Of a stretch of 14,516 bases of DNA, positions 1 to 8,192 are shown piece by piece. The first letter of the stretch is position 1, and every line of letters begins with the position of its first letter. The notes beneath the pieces are model-generated. The model did not search any database. It was not told the origin of the DNA and saw only the letters and a program-made list of their open reading frames with translations. This DNA is from Conidiobolus incongruus B7586 (taxonomy: Eukaryota > Entomophthoromycota > Entomophthoromycetes > Entomophthorales > Conidiobolaceae), in the NCBI GenBank assembly GCA_000697335.1, contig JNEM01011323.1:1-14516 (forward strand), in the 5' to 3' direction. A program made the position numbers and the translations under genes.

Positions 1-256
1 TATATAATATTAAATTTTTCAGCTTTTAATTAAAAACTATTTTTCAAGTGTTAAAAATTTGTTAACAATATAAAAAGAAGCTATTAATAGTAGAAGAGAA
101 TACTAATTTGAAACTATATATCTATTGTTGAAAATTTTATACTATTACCTTAAATTTAAAATAATAGGAAATTTTTTAATTTCTGATTTTTCAAACATAT
201 TATTAGTTTGAAATAAATAAATATATACAAAGTTAATTGTAAATTATATATTTTTA
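1..256. other. AT-rich flank, no gene seen
   Basis: Very AT-rich sequence with stops in all frames over short distances. I see no coding signal, RNA gene or clear repeat here. It is the left flank of the mariner element. Confidence 0.6.
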
Positions 257-281
257 ATATATATATATATATATATATATT
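257..281. repeat. (AT)n microsatellite
   Basis: An uninterrupted run of alternating A and T of about 25 bases. It lies just outside the left end of the mariner remnant. Mariner elements insert at TA dinucleotides, so a TA run is a natural target, although slippage in AT-rich DNA would also produce it. Confidence 0.8.
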
Positions 282-1445
282 AGTTTTTTTGATTAAAAAA
301 GTAACTTTTTAAAATTGGTTGTTTAATTTAATTATGCTTAAATCAAATAGTAATCATCAAAAGTTTTTTATTTTGGTATTAGTAAAACTTAACTATAAAC
401 CCCCTAAAATTATTTAAAATTTACAAGTAACTTTTAATAATGAAGTATTATCTAAATTAACAATTTATCACTAGGTAAATTACTTTAAAACTAAAAGAAA
501 AATTATTTAAAACTTGTTAAAATCTAGAAAATTAACTTTAATTGTTATTTTTTTAATTGTAAATAAAGTGAAAAAATATATTGAAAAGCACCTTTTTATT
601 TCAGCTAGAAAATTATCTAAGTACTTTAATATTAGTTTTACAAGTATTTTATATATTTTAAAGTTTAAACTAAAATTAATAAATAAAAATATAAAATAAA
701 TACCTTATAATTTAACTAAAGCTTAAAAAAAAGCTAGAGTAGTTATTGTTAAATAAAACCTATTGAAATATTACTAGAAGCTTAAACTTTTACAGTAAAT
801 AATTATAATTGATGAATCTTAAATCTTTATGTATAATCCTTTATTAAAACACAAATCAAAATGCTAGATTAAGTTAAATCAACTTTTTCCACAAATCCCT
901 TTAAATAAGTATTTTATTAATAAGTGAATGTTAATTATTATAATAGATTATAATAGTATATGCTATTTTTATTTAATTTCTAAAGGAAAATCAATTAATA
1001 ATAAATTATATATTGTTTTTTTAAATAAAAGTATTTCTAATTAGTGTTTTCAATATAATTTAAGAAAACCAATTATTTTGCATGATAATTACAAAATACA
1101 TAAATCTAAAGCTGTAAAAAACTTTCTAATTAAAAATAACTAGAAAAAACTACTATATCTAGTATATTCCTTTGATTATAACCTATATAATTATAATTGC
1201 TTTGGGTAATTAAAAAACCAGCTTATAGGAAAGAAAATTTCTACAGGAAAATTTAATTGGTTTGTGAAACATCAAATTTTAGTCTTTAATAAAAAGAACT
1301 GTTTTTTAAGTGTTAGAAGTTTATCAAAAGTATAGCAAAAAGTTATTAATAATAAAAGAAACTATTAAATTTATATTATATATTTATTTTTATATATCAT
1401 ATATTCAAATGTTTATTTATTTTTAATTGCAAAAAATTCCCATTA
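280..1445 (+). mobile_element. Degenerate mariner (Tc1/mariner) DNA transposon
   Basis: The body is the full-length decayed transposase at 334-1368. The termini are uncertain. A candidate inverted repeat pairs TTTTTTTGATTAAAAA at 284-299 with the reverse complement of 1420-1436 (TTTTTTGCAATTAAAAA), with a two-base gap. Both lie about 50 bp outside the reading frame, which is the right place for mariner ends. In DNA this rich in A and T such a match could be chance, so the boundaries are approximate while the identity of the element is well supported by the protein. Confidence 0.75.
334..1368 (+). pseudogene. Mariner transposase pseudogene (DD34D type)
   Basis: Reading from ATG 334 in a single frame to TAA 1366 gives 345 codons, the normal length of a mariner transposase. 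The helix-turn-helix part is visible (VNYFKT near 475-492, LLKSRK near 514, ARKLSKYF near 604-627). The first catalytic Asp is in IIIIDES (codon 811). The second is in LHDNYKIH (codon 1084). The mariner signature YSPDLxPxDYxxFG appears as YSFDYNLYNYNCFG (1165-1203), with the third catalytic Asp at the 34-residue spacing changed to Asn (codon 1189). Fifteen in-frame stops interrupt it: codons 415, 472, 508, 697, 724, 754, 775, 796, 820, 865, 925, 1042, 1141, 1207 and 1333. There is no detectable frameshift. Several stops replace expected Trp (472, 820, 865, 1141) or Gln. It cannot make an active enzyme. The family assignment is firm; the exact start is inferred. Confidence 0.9.
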
Positions 1446-3457
1446 TTAAAAATACAGAGTAATACCAAATATAATCAATTATGTTTAATAAAATTGAATA
1501 AAACATATATATTTGCTAGAGTATAAACTCAAATATAAACTTATTCTTTTAATAAAAATTGATTTATAAAGTTTATCAATTGTCAGTTGAAAAGCATGTA
1601 ATTCAAATCAATCAATAATTCAATTTGAAAATAATTAAAATAATATAAAATATCAAATTTAATCTTAGTGATAAATTATTATATTGTTTAACCAGAAACT
1701 AAGGTTTAATTCTATAGATATCCTATTATCATTCTATATTCTAACTCGAATAAACTCAGATTGATGTCTAATAATTGACTAATATAATTTTTATACAAGC
1801 AATAGTAAAATTACCTCTCAAAATTTTTTATTTAAATCTTTCTACTGAAATTATTTTTTATAGATTTTGAATCACAATCAATCATAATAATAGTATGATA
1901 TTAATATTGTTGAATTATGTTCAGATTGGAAGGATAATTACAAAAGTTTACCAATTTCAATATGAATCATTGTATTTGTGTTTAAACTTGATTTTACTGA
2001 TCATATGGATATTTAATTAAAACATGTACTTAATTAAAAACAATTCATAATTCAAAAAACGCCTATGATCCAATTAAATGTGAAAATTTTGAATATTTAA
2101 TCTTTTATAAAAAAATTTTTTATTTCAAATTTAAAATTTCAAAAAAATACAAAATTATCAAAAAAAAATATTAATGTTGAATACACACTTAGTATTAGTT
2201 GAACTGGTTAATTCGCTGATAATTATTAACAGAACTTCAAGTTTTAATAAAAATATTGAATTGGTATACAATATAGAGCACTATAGTATACCATTTGAAC
2301 AGTGAATATTGATTTTTCATTTAAATATGAATACTATTAATATATTGAATAACGCATAATATTATAATTTATAAATAATATAATATATATTAGTTTTTAA
2401 TTATTTTTAATTGTATTGATAGCTTTGTACTTATATTGAAATTAATCTAAAAAATCAATACTTATTATATATTTAGTTTCATACAATTAAAATTGGAAAA
2501 TTATTTGATGTTTACTATAATATCAAGATTTATTTCACTTATTATTTTAATGATGTAATTACTAATATTAGAATTGTATAAGAAAAACATGTGATATTAT
2601 ATATTAACCAAAGTAAACATATCGAAATTTTTCTATAAAGTAAGAGTATTTCAATGTTAAATAATTGCTGAATTACAAACCTTAATTTAGCTGAACTCAT
2701 ACCATAACATTGTAATATTATTATGACAATATTTTGTAACATTAATATAGTTAGAGATATACAGTTATTTATATATTTGAAAAATAATATATTTGATTGA
2801 ATGGACTTAAGAATAGGTATTTATATAATCGAAAGGTTGATATTGGATTAATTTCCGTTTGTAGTTAAAAATATATCAATTTACTAAAATAATTATATTA
2901 GTACTTAGATGACATAGTCAACTAATATTGTATTTTATTAATGTTGCATCCATTCATGATTAACTAAATCATATTACCATGATTTATATTTATAATAAGT
3001 TACTCATAAACAACAATGATTATATCATTTTACTAATTGTTAACTAATATAATTTTGTAAAATTAATCTTTATTAGATAAATAAATATAGTTTTCACTAT
3101 TGAACATTTTTCTCTGTAAACCTAAATGAATTCATACTTCATAGCTATTAGATATATGATGATAATATTTATATAATAGTTATAAGGTCAAATTATTTAA
3201 TAGTTCAATTATTTACTTTTAAAATTTTATCTCTGGTCAATTTCTAAATTTAATAAATATATAAATGATCAACATAAACATTTCTATATTAATGAATTGG
3301 TATATTGAAAATATTTTCTAATTAACTTATATCAATAATTTGTTATTGTAATTAAATGAATGATTATAATGTAACTTGGTTAATTTTAAATATTTAATTT
3401 TCTAAAATCCTCAAAGTTAAGAGTAATAATTTAATATTACTGAAGGAATCCAATATT
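1446..3457. other. Intergenic AT-rich spacer, no gene recognised
   Basis: About 2 kb of very AT-rich DNA. The longest open stretch (2542-2742, minus strand) has low-complexity hydrophobic composition and no motif, so I treat it as chance. A few frames near 1900-2060 on the plus strand are briefly less stop-rich (for example VELCSDWKDNYKS), but nothing can be assigned to a family. Old decayed coding DNA cannot be excluded. Confidence 0.5.
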
Positions 3458-3463
3458 TTTATT
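3458..3463 (-). terminator. Candidate polyadenylation signal AATAAA for the 3531-4550 gene
   Basis: AATAAA on the minus strand lies about 70 bases past the stop codon of the protease gene, a normal distance for a eukaryotic cleavage/polyadenylation signal. The AT-richness makes chance matches common. Confidence 0.35.
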
Positions 3464-3530
3464 ATATATATTAAATTTAATTTAAATATAAAAGAATACT
3501 ATTAATTAAATTCAATATATTTAAAGCTGC

Positions 3531-4550
3531 TTAAAACCAACCCCACCAGTTTTGCTGAGGCCACCAACCTTGTTGTCCCCACCAGTTTTGCTGAGGTTGC
3601 TGAGGTTGCCACCAATTTTGCTGAGGAGGCCACTGAGGCTGTTGTGGTTGCTGGGGTTGTTGAGGAGGCCATTGAGGTTGCTGGGGTTGCTGGGGCTGTT
3701 GAGGTTGATTGGGATTGGATGGCTGACCGGAACCACCTTTGCGATACTGATTGATCCATTGGACATAGTTGGCAACATTGGTATAAACTGAAACTGGACC
3801 ATCACACCATTCAGCACCATGACTAACAACACCAACCAAAGTGTTACCATTAGCTACTAAAGGACCTCCACTATCACCTTGACAAGCACTGTCGCCTTGA
3901 CGGAGTGGGCCAACACAAACTTTGGTTGATGGATTAAATGGACCGAAATATTGAGAACAGCTATTACCGCCCACGATCCTCAAATCAGTTTCCTTTAAAA
4001 CAGGTGAAGCTTGGCCACCTCCGACAGTTCTGCCCCATCCAATAAGCTTAGTGGTAGTACCTTCTCTAGGAGTTTGAGTATTAAGCTGGATCATGCTATC
4101 CATGTTAGCTCCAGGAATGGCATTTGGATTGTCATTATTAAGAACCAAAAGAGCGATATCGTTGTCAAAATTCTGGCGGTTGTAACTAGGATGGACAACA
4201 ACTTGACTAACTTGGAATCTTACAGCTTGTTCTGAACTTTCGGCAGATTGTAAATTGTGACGATGACCAACGACAATATAATCTGAAGCACTTCTAGAAG
4301 TGATACAGTGAGCAGCAGTGACAACCAAGTTACGTCCAACGATAGTACCACCACATTGTTGTCTTCTATCAGTAACAAAGACCATGTAAGGATATTGGAA
4401 GGGTCTAGCTTGCTGACCACCAACAATATAAGGAGCCTTAGTGATTTCGCCTTCAACCTCAGTACTATTCATGCCAGATGAGTAGTCGAGGGATTCACCA
4501 AGCACAGCTGAAATGACAATGGAGTGAAGCAACCAGTTCAAAGGATTCAT
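3531..4550 (-). CDS. Secreted S1-family (chymotrypsin-fold) serine protease with Pro/Gln/Trp-rich tail
   Basis: This 339-residue intronless protein is an extracellular endopeptidase. Residues 1-20 form a signal peptide (hydrophobic core SIVISAVLG). Residues 21-41 are a short propeptide ending APY before the mature N-terminus IVGG (42-45). The catalytic domain spans 42-270 with His81 (TAAHC), Asp131 (DNDIALL) and Ser227 (GDSGGP). The six Cys fit the three usual disulfides (66/82, 198/212, 223/249). Residue Ser221 occupies the trypsin Asp189 position and Ser254 the Gly226 position, so classic Arg/Lys specificity is not expected. Residues 272-339 form a low-complexity tail of PQQ/PQW units with three QNWW motifs, ending WWGWF. 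The start is supported by the signal peptide, a TATA box 54-65 bp upstream and the same AACAATGAATCC start context as its paralogue at 6964-8127. It is far less AT-rich than its flanks. Secretion and the protease role are strong; the tail function is unknown. Confidence 0.95.
   Translation of the reverse strand: MNPLNWLLHSIVISAVLGESLDYSSGMNSTEVEGEITKAPYIVGGQQARPFQYPYMVFVTDRRQQCGGTIVGRNLVVTAAHCITSRSASDYIVVGHRHNLQSAESSEQAVRFQVSQVVVHPSYNRQNFDNDIALLVLNNDNPNAIPGANMDSMIQLNTQTPREGTTTKLIGWGRTVGGGQASPVLKETDLRIVGGNSCSQYFGPFNPSTKVCVGPLRQGDSACQGDSGGPLVANGNTLVGVVSHGAEWCDGPVSVYTNVANYVQWINQYRKGGSGQPSNPNQPQQPQQPQQPQWPPQQPQQPQQPQWPPQQNWWQPQQPQQNWWGQQGWWPQQNWWGWF
3538..3715 (-). repeat. Repeats encoding the PQQ/PQW tail
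   Basis: Imperfect 9-bp units (TTGCTGAGG and variants with GGGG or GGAGGCC on the plus strand), encoding QQP/QWP/PQN triplets in the C-terminal tail of the protease. The array is shorter and more degenerate than the matching one at 7087-7190, and is punctuated by ACCAATTTTG-type blocks that encode QNWW. Confidence 0.8.
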
Positions 4551-4603
4551 TGTTAAATTGATATCAAATCAAGTTAATGTATTGAATCTTACACTTCATC
4601 ATA

Positions 4604-4615
4604 TTATTTATATAG
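4604..4615 (-). promoter_or_regulatory. TATA box of the 3531-4550 protease
   Basis: TATATAAATAAT on the minus strand, 54-65 bases upstream of the ATG. The paralogue has a TATA element at almost the same distance, and ATACATTAA follows in both between TATA and ATG, where transcription start would be expected. Confidence 0.6.
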
Positions 4616-4924
4616 GTCAAGGATCAACTTTGTATACACCAATGGATAATTTGATAAAGATAACTTCAGATATTTTAAATGTTACCATACAAACCAGTCT
4701 ATTTTATCAAATTAATTAAAGATTGGATATTAAAGGTAACCCACTGCCAATACTTGTTTCAAACAGTTATACCAAATCTTTCCAAGTAGTGTGCTTAAAA
4801 TACATTTTATTTCTTTTGTATCGGAGGCATTATTAGAATCGGATTTAATAATCATAAAAATATGATATAATACAATAAAAAATTCATTTGTAATAATTAA
4901 ATTTGTAACATTTGGAATGGAATA

Positions 4925-5018
4925 ATTATTATCAGAATCAAATAATTTATTGGCGTTTATTAAAGAGAAAAAAACAATATGGCAAATATTAAAAATAAAG
5001 ATTGATTATCAAATTTAA
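4925..5018 (-). promoter_or_regulatory. Conserved block about 380-470 bp upstream of protease 1
   Basis: Two anchors here recur in the same order upstream of the second protease: GGCGTTTATTAAA (4952-4964, compare GGCGTTAATTAAA at 8561-8573) and GATTGATTATCAAATTTAAA (5000-5019, compare GATTGATTATCGCATTTAAA at 8652-8671). Between them the sequences differ in length. It may be a shared enhancer-like control region or simply the remains of the original duplication unit. Regulation is inference. Confidence 0.45.
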
Positions 5019-5725
5019 AACTTGAGTAATATATTTATCTTGAAAATATCCATATTATGTAACTTACATTCACTAAATAAATATTACCACTCTTTCTATC
5101 TACTTATTACTTAGATCATTAACTTTTTACTAATTATTATCTAATAATTTTATTCAATTTTATTAAATTAATTATAAAAAAATTTATTATATTAATATAA
5201 TAATAAAAATATATAGCTCAAATTTAAAAACTTTGAATCTAGTGATTTTAATTTAATATAATACTATATGGTTATTAATTAAGAGCTATCAAAATAGTAT
5301 ATAATAAGATAATATTAGTTTTTTGCTGTATCGAAATACTATAAAGTATCCTATATTTAATTAATCTCATTATAAAGTTATTTGTTTCATATATGATCAA
5401 TACCAAACTTTAATTATTTATATTTTATATTTAAAATTAACATATAATATAAAACATTTGATATTCAATTTATTATCAAAGATTTTTAATAATACTTATA
5501 ATTAATAAATTATTAAATACAATTAAAATTTTAAATCTTATTTTATAGTAATATTCTAAAATTAAAACTTATTTTTATAATTAACTTATCTCGTGGAATT
5601 AGTTCATTGAGAATTAATTTATAATTTAGCTATATTCAAAGTAAAACTGATTTCATTATATTAATAACTTTAAATTTAGCCATATTCTATTTATCCATAT
5701 AAGTATTATAAAATGAATTTAATAA

Positions 5726-5750
5726 CATAATAATAATAATAATAATAATT
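5726..5750. repeat. (AAT)n microsatellite
   Basis: A run of about eight AAT/TAA trinucleotides in the spacer between the two proteases. It is simple-sequence slippage with no visible function. Confidence 0.8.
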
Positions 5751-6850
5751 AATAGAAATATTTTTCAATATTTAGAATCTTTCATTGTGGATTTAATAAA
5801 TTTTAATTAATAATTAAATATATATATAAATTTAATATTTAATTTTTTATTCAAGTTTTAATGTTTTTTTTCTTTTAAATGACAAATTTGAATCAAATTT
5901 AAAATGTAGTTAATATTACTAAAAAAGGGGGAGGTAAGAGTTTAATATTATAATTTTTAATTTGAAAACTGTTTTTTAATATAATATCGGAAAAATTATT
6001 TAAACTTATTTATGATATAATATTAAAAATTACTGATCTAAATTAACATATATCTCTCAAAATATAACTAATTGATGGCAAAATGGAAATATTATTTAAT
6101 ATCCTAAATATCCAAATAAATATATAGTAATTTTGTTCCTAAACTTATTAAATATAATGCCTAATTATTATTTGTTTTACTTATAATATAAAAATTTATT
6201 AATATAATTTATCTTTAGATTTAATTCATTAGATTTAATATAGGTGCTGTGAATTATAATAAGATTTTTGAATAAAGATGGTTGATAGTAAATTAATTAA
6301 ATGGTTCATTCAGTGAACGCTATAATCTATCAAATACTATTGCCTATTACCTTAACTTTCAAATCGAATTCGGCCCTTAATTTTGTAATCCAATAATATG
6401 GAATGATATATGTTATATTTGAGAAATCATTTAATCTTTGTTGGTTTATATAAAATATAATTCACTAAGCACAATTAATATATATATATTTCGTCAAATG
6501 TAACGGATAATGTAAATTATAATTGAAATTATTTAATAATAGTAATAAGTTTATAGTTATTATACTAAAAATGGATGAAATTTTTTAATTATACTATTTT
6601 TATATTCAAAATGTAATCCTGAATTTAGTTGATTCCACTAATTTAAATTATAAATTAAATTAAATTAAGAATGCTAATATTAAAAAAATATAAAATCCTA
6701 ATAACTAATTTAACATATTTCTGATGTAAATAGTTAAGAGATATTGATAATATATCAACAATATAAGTACAGTTTTAATAATTTTCAAAAATTAAAATTA
6801 TTCACTGCATCATGTAATATAATAACGAGTTAAAAGATAATAAATATTTC

Positions 6851-6856
6851 TTTATT
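6851..6856 (-). terminator. Candidate polyadenylation signal AATAAA for the 6964-8127 gene
   Basis: AATAAA on the minus strand about 110 bases past the stop codon. The 3' flank is slightly richer in G and C than the deeper spacer, consistent with a transcribed 3' UTR. Confidence 0.4.
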
Positions 6857-6963
6857 ACGTATTAGAAAGTAAAAATATCACATCAATTAGCTTTGACAAA
6901 CACTTGGGAATGAAACGAAATACAAAATACATATCGATTTAAATACCGATTTCTAACTTATAA

Positions 6964-8127
6964 TTAAATCCAACCCCAGAAGCCTTGCTGAGGCCACATT
7001 CCTTGCTGAGGCCACCAGCCCTGTTGTGGAGCTTGGGGTTGCTGAGGTTGTTGTCCCCACCAATTTTGCTGGGGTTCCTCAGGCCATTGAGGTTGCTGAG
7101 GTTGCTGAGGTTGCTGAGGTTGCTGAGGTTGCTGAGGTTGCTGAGGTTGCTGAGGTTGCTGAGGTCGCTGAGGTCGCTGAGGTCGTTGGGGCCATTGAGG
7201 CTGTTGAGGCCATTGAGGGCGTTGAGGCTGCTCAGGCTGTTCAGGTTGCTCAGGTTGCTCAGGTTGCTCAGGTTGTTGAGGTTGACTAGGGTTGGATGGT
7301 TGATCAGAATCACCTCTGCGATATTGGTTAATCCATTGGATATAATTGGCAACTCTGGTGTAAACTGAAACTGGAGCATTACACATTTGAGCACCATGGC
7401 TTACAACACCTACTAAAGTATTTCCAGATACTAAAGGGCCTCCACTATCTCCTTGGCAGGCAGATTCACCTTCGCGAGCAGCTGCAACACAGATTTTAGT
7501 AGATGGGTTGAATGGACCAAACAATTGACCACAAGCATCAGCTCTGGCGACTTTCAAGTCAGTTTCCTTCAAAACTTCTGAAGGTTGACCTCCTCCTCGA
7601 GTTAAACCCCATCCAATCACTTTGGTGCTAGCACCTTCTCTTGGTCCTTGGGTATCAAGTTGAATCATATTGTCCATATTGGCACCGGGAATTGCATTAG
7701 GATTATCATTTCTAAGGACTAAGAGAGCAATATCATTATCAAAGGATTGAGAATTGTAACTAGGATGGACAACAACTTGACTAACTTGGAATCTTACAGC
7801 TTTTTCTGAAGTCTCAGGTGTTCGGATGTTGTGACGATGACCAACTACCATGTAATCGGAAGCGCGTCGAGAAGTAATACAATGAGCAGCAGTGACAACC
7901 AAGTTACGTCCAACAATAGTACCACCACATTGTTGTCTTCTATCAGTAATAAAGACCATGAAAGGATATTGGAAAGGTTTAGTCTGCTGACCACCAACAA
8001 TATAAGGAGCCCTAGTGATTTTGCCTTCACTCTCAGTATTATTCATATTAGATGAAATAGCATCAAAAGAATCACCGAGCACAGCTCCGATGATAATAGA
8101 GTTAAAAAGCCAGTTCAAAGGATTCAT
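6964..8127 (-). CDS. Secreted S1-family serine protease with expanded Pro/Gln/Glu/Trp tail
   Basis: This 387-residue intronless paralogue of the 3531-4550 protease is roughly three-quarters identical by eye over the catalytic domain. It has a signal peptide (1-20, core SIIIGAVLG), a propeptide ending TRAPY, mature IVGG at 43-46, His82, Asp132 and Ser228, and the same six Cys. Ser222 sits at the trypsin Asp189 position (context ESACQGDSGG), so chymotrypsin- or elastase-like preference is more likely than tryptic. The tail (about residues 272-387) is some 116 residues, nearly twice that of the neighbour. It runs PEQ x5, then QRP/QWP units, then QQP x8, then a Trp-rich end (NWW, GWW, GMW, GFWGWI). 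A TATA box lies 56-63 bp upstream, and the ATG context matches the paralogue. It probably acts outside the cell in nutrient acquisition or host-tissue digestion; that role is inferred. Confidence 0.95.
   Translation of the reverse strand: MNPLNWLFNSIIIGAVLGDSFDAISSNMNNTESEGKITRAPYIVGGQQTKPFQYPFMVFITDRRQQCGGTIVGRNLVVTAAHCITSRRASDYMVVGHRHNIRTPETSEKAVRFQVSQVVVHPSYNSQSFDNDIALLVLRNDNPNAIPGANMDNMIQLDTQGPREGASTKVIGWGLTRGGGQPSEVLKETDLKVARADACGQLFGPFNPSTKICVAAAREGESACQGDSGGPLVSGNTLVGVVSHGAQMCNAPVSVYTRVANYIQWINQYRRGDSDQPSNPSQPQQPEQPEQPEQPEQPEQPQRPQWPQQPQWPQRPQRPQRPQQPQQPQQPQQPQQPQQPQQPQQPQWPEEPQQNWWGQQPQQPQAPQQGWWPQQGMWPQQGFWGWI
7087..7190 (-). repeat. 9-bp tandem array encoding (QQP)n and (QRP)n
   Basis: On the plus strand TTGCTGAGG repeats in perfect register about eight times, followed by two TCGCTGAGG and one TCGTTGGGG unit. 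Each unit encodes one Gln-Gln-Pro or Gln-Arg-Pro triplet. Near-perfect identity between units implies recent slippage or unequal crossing-over. Because 9 is a multiple of 3, length changes keep the frame. Confidence 0.95.
7220..7280 (-). repeat. 9-bp tandem array encoding (PEQ)n
   Basis: Five units of the CAGGTTGCT type (plus strand) encode Pro-Glu-Gln triplets at the base of the tail. They differ from the QQP array by one base per unit (C for G, giving GAG/Glu instead of CAG/Gln), so this appears to be a separately amplified variant. Confidence 0.85.
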
Positions 8128-8180
8128 TGTTTAATTCTTGGTGAGTCAGTTTTAATTAATGTATAATTACCACGAGTTGA

Positions 8181-8192
8181 GGTATATATACC
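8181..8192 (-). promoter_or_regulatory. TATA box of the 6964-8127 protease
   Basis: GGTATATATACC, a palindromic TATA element 54-65 bases upstream of the ATG, at the same spacing as in the paralogue. ATACATTAA follows at 8157-8165 in the likely initiation region. Confidence 0.6.

Larger units (their letters stand above)
4616..6850. other. Intergenic AT-rich spacer
   Basis: This is the upstream region of the first protease and the downstream region of the second. It holds the conserved block at 4925-5018 and a trinucleotide microsatellite at 5726-5750. A short purine run with five G (5926-5936) stands out from the background. I see no coding region, tRNA or transposon. Confidence 0.5.

Noticed and set aside
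2542-2742. Open stretch of 66 codons on the minus strand
   Set aside because: Hydrophobic, low-complexity composition, no motif, no TATA at a sensible distance and no similarity to the neighbours. Expected by chance in 2 kb of AT-rich DNA.
5726-5750. AAT tandem run considered as a CRISPR-like or origin-type repeat
   Set aside because: It is an uninterrupted trinucleotide microsatellite without spacers, in a eukaryotic context.
6304-6318. Small inverted repeat GTTCA/TGAAC, with GGTTCATTC resembling a tRNA T-arm
   Set aside because: No acceptor, D-arm or anticodon stem can be folded around it, and the stem is only five base pairs.
6366-6378. GAATTCGGCCCTT, resembling the cloning-site sequence of TA-cloning vectors
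   Set aside because: It has an extra G compared with the common vector junction, and flanking DNA on both sides is ordinary AT-rich host sequence with no further vector. Probably chance, though a clone artefact was considered.
6985-7368. Plus-strand Leu/Arg-rich and Val/Ala/Glu-rich repeat proteins opposite the protease tail
   Set aside because: They are antisense readings of the 9-bp repeats that encode the QQP tail, with no start context or domain of their own. The same holds for 3552-3791.
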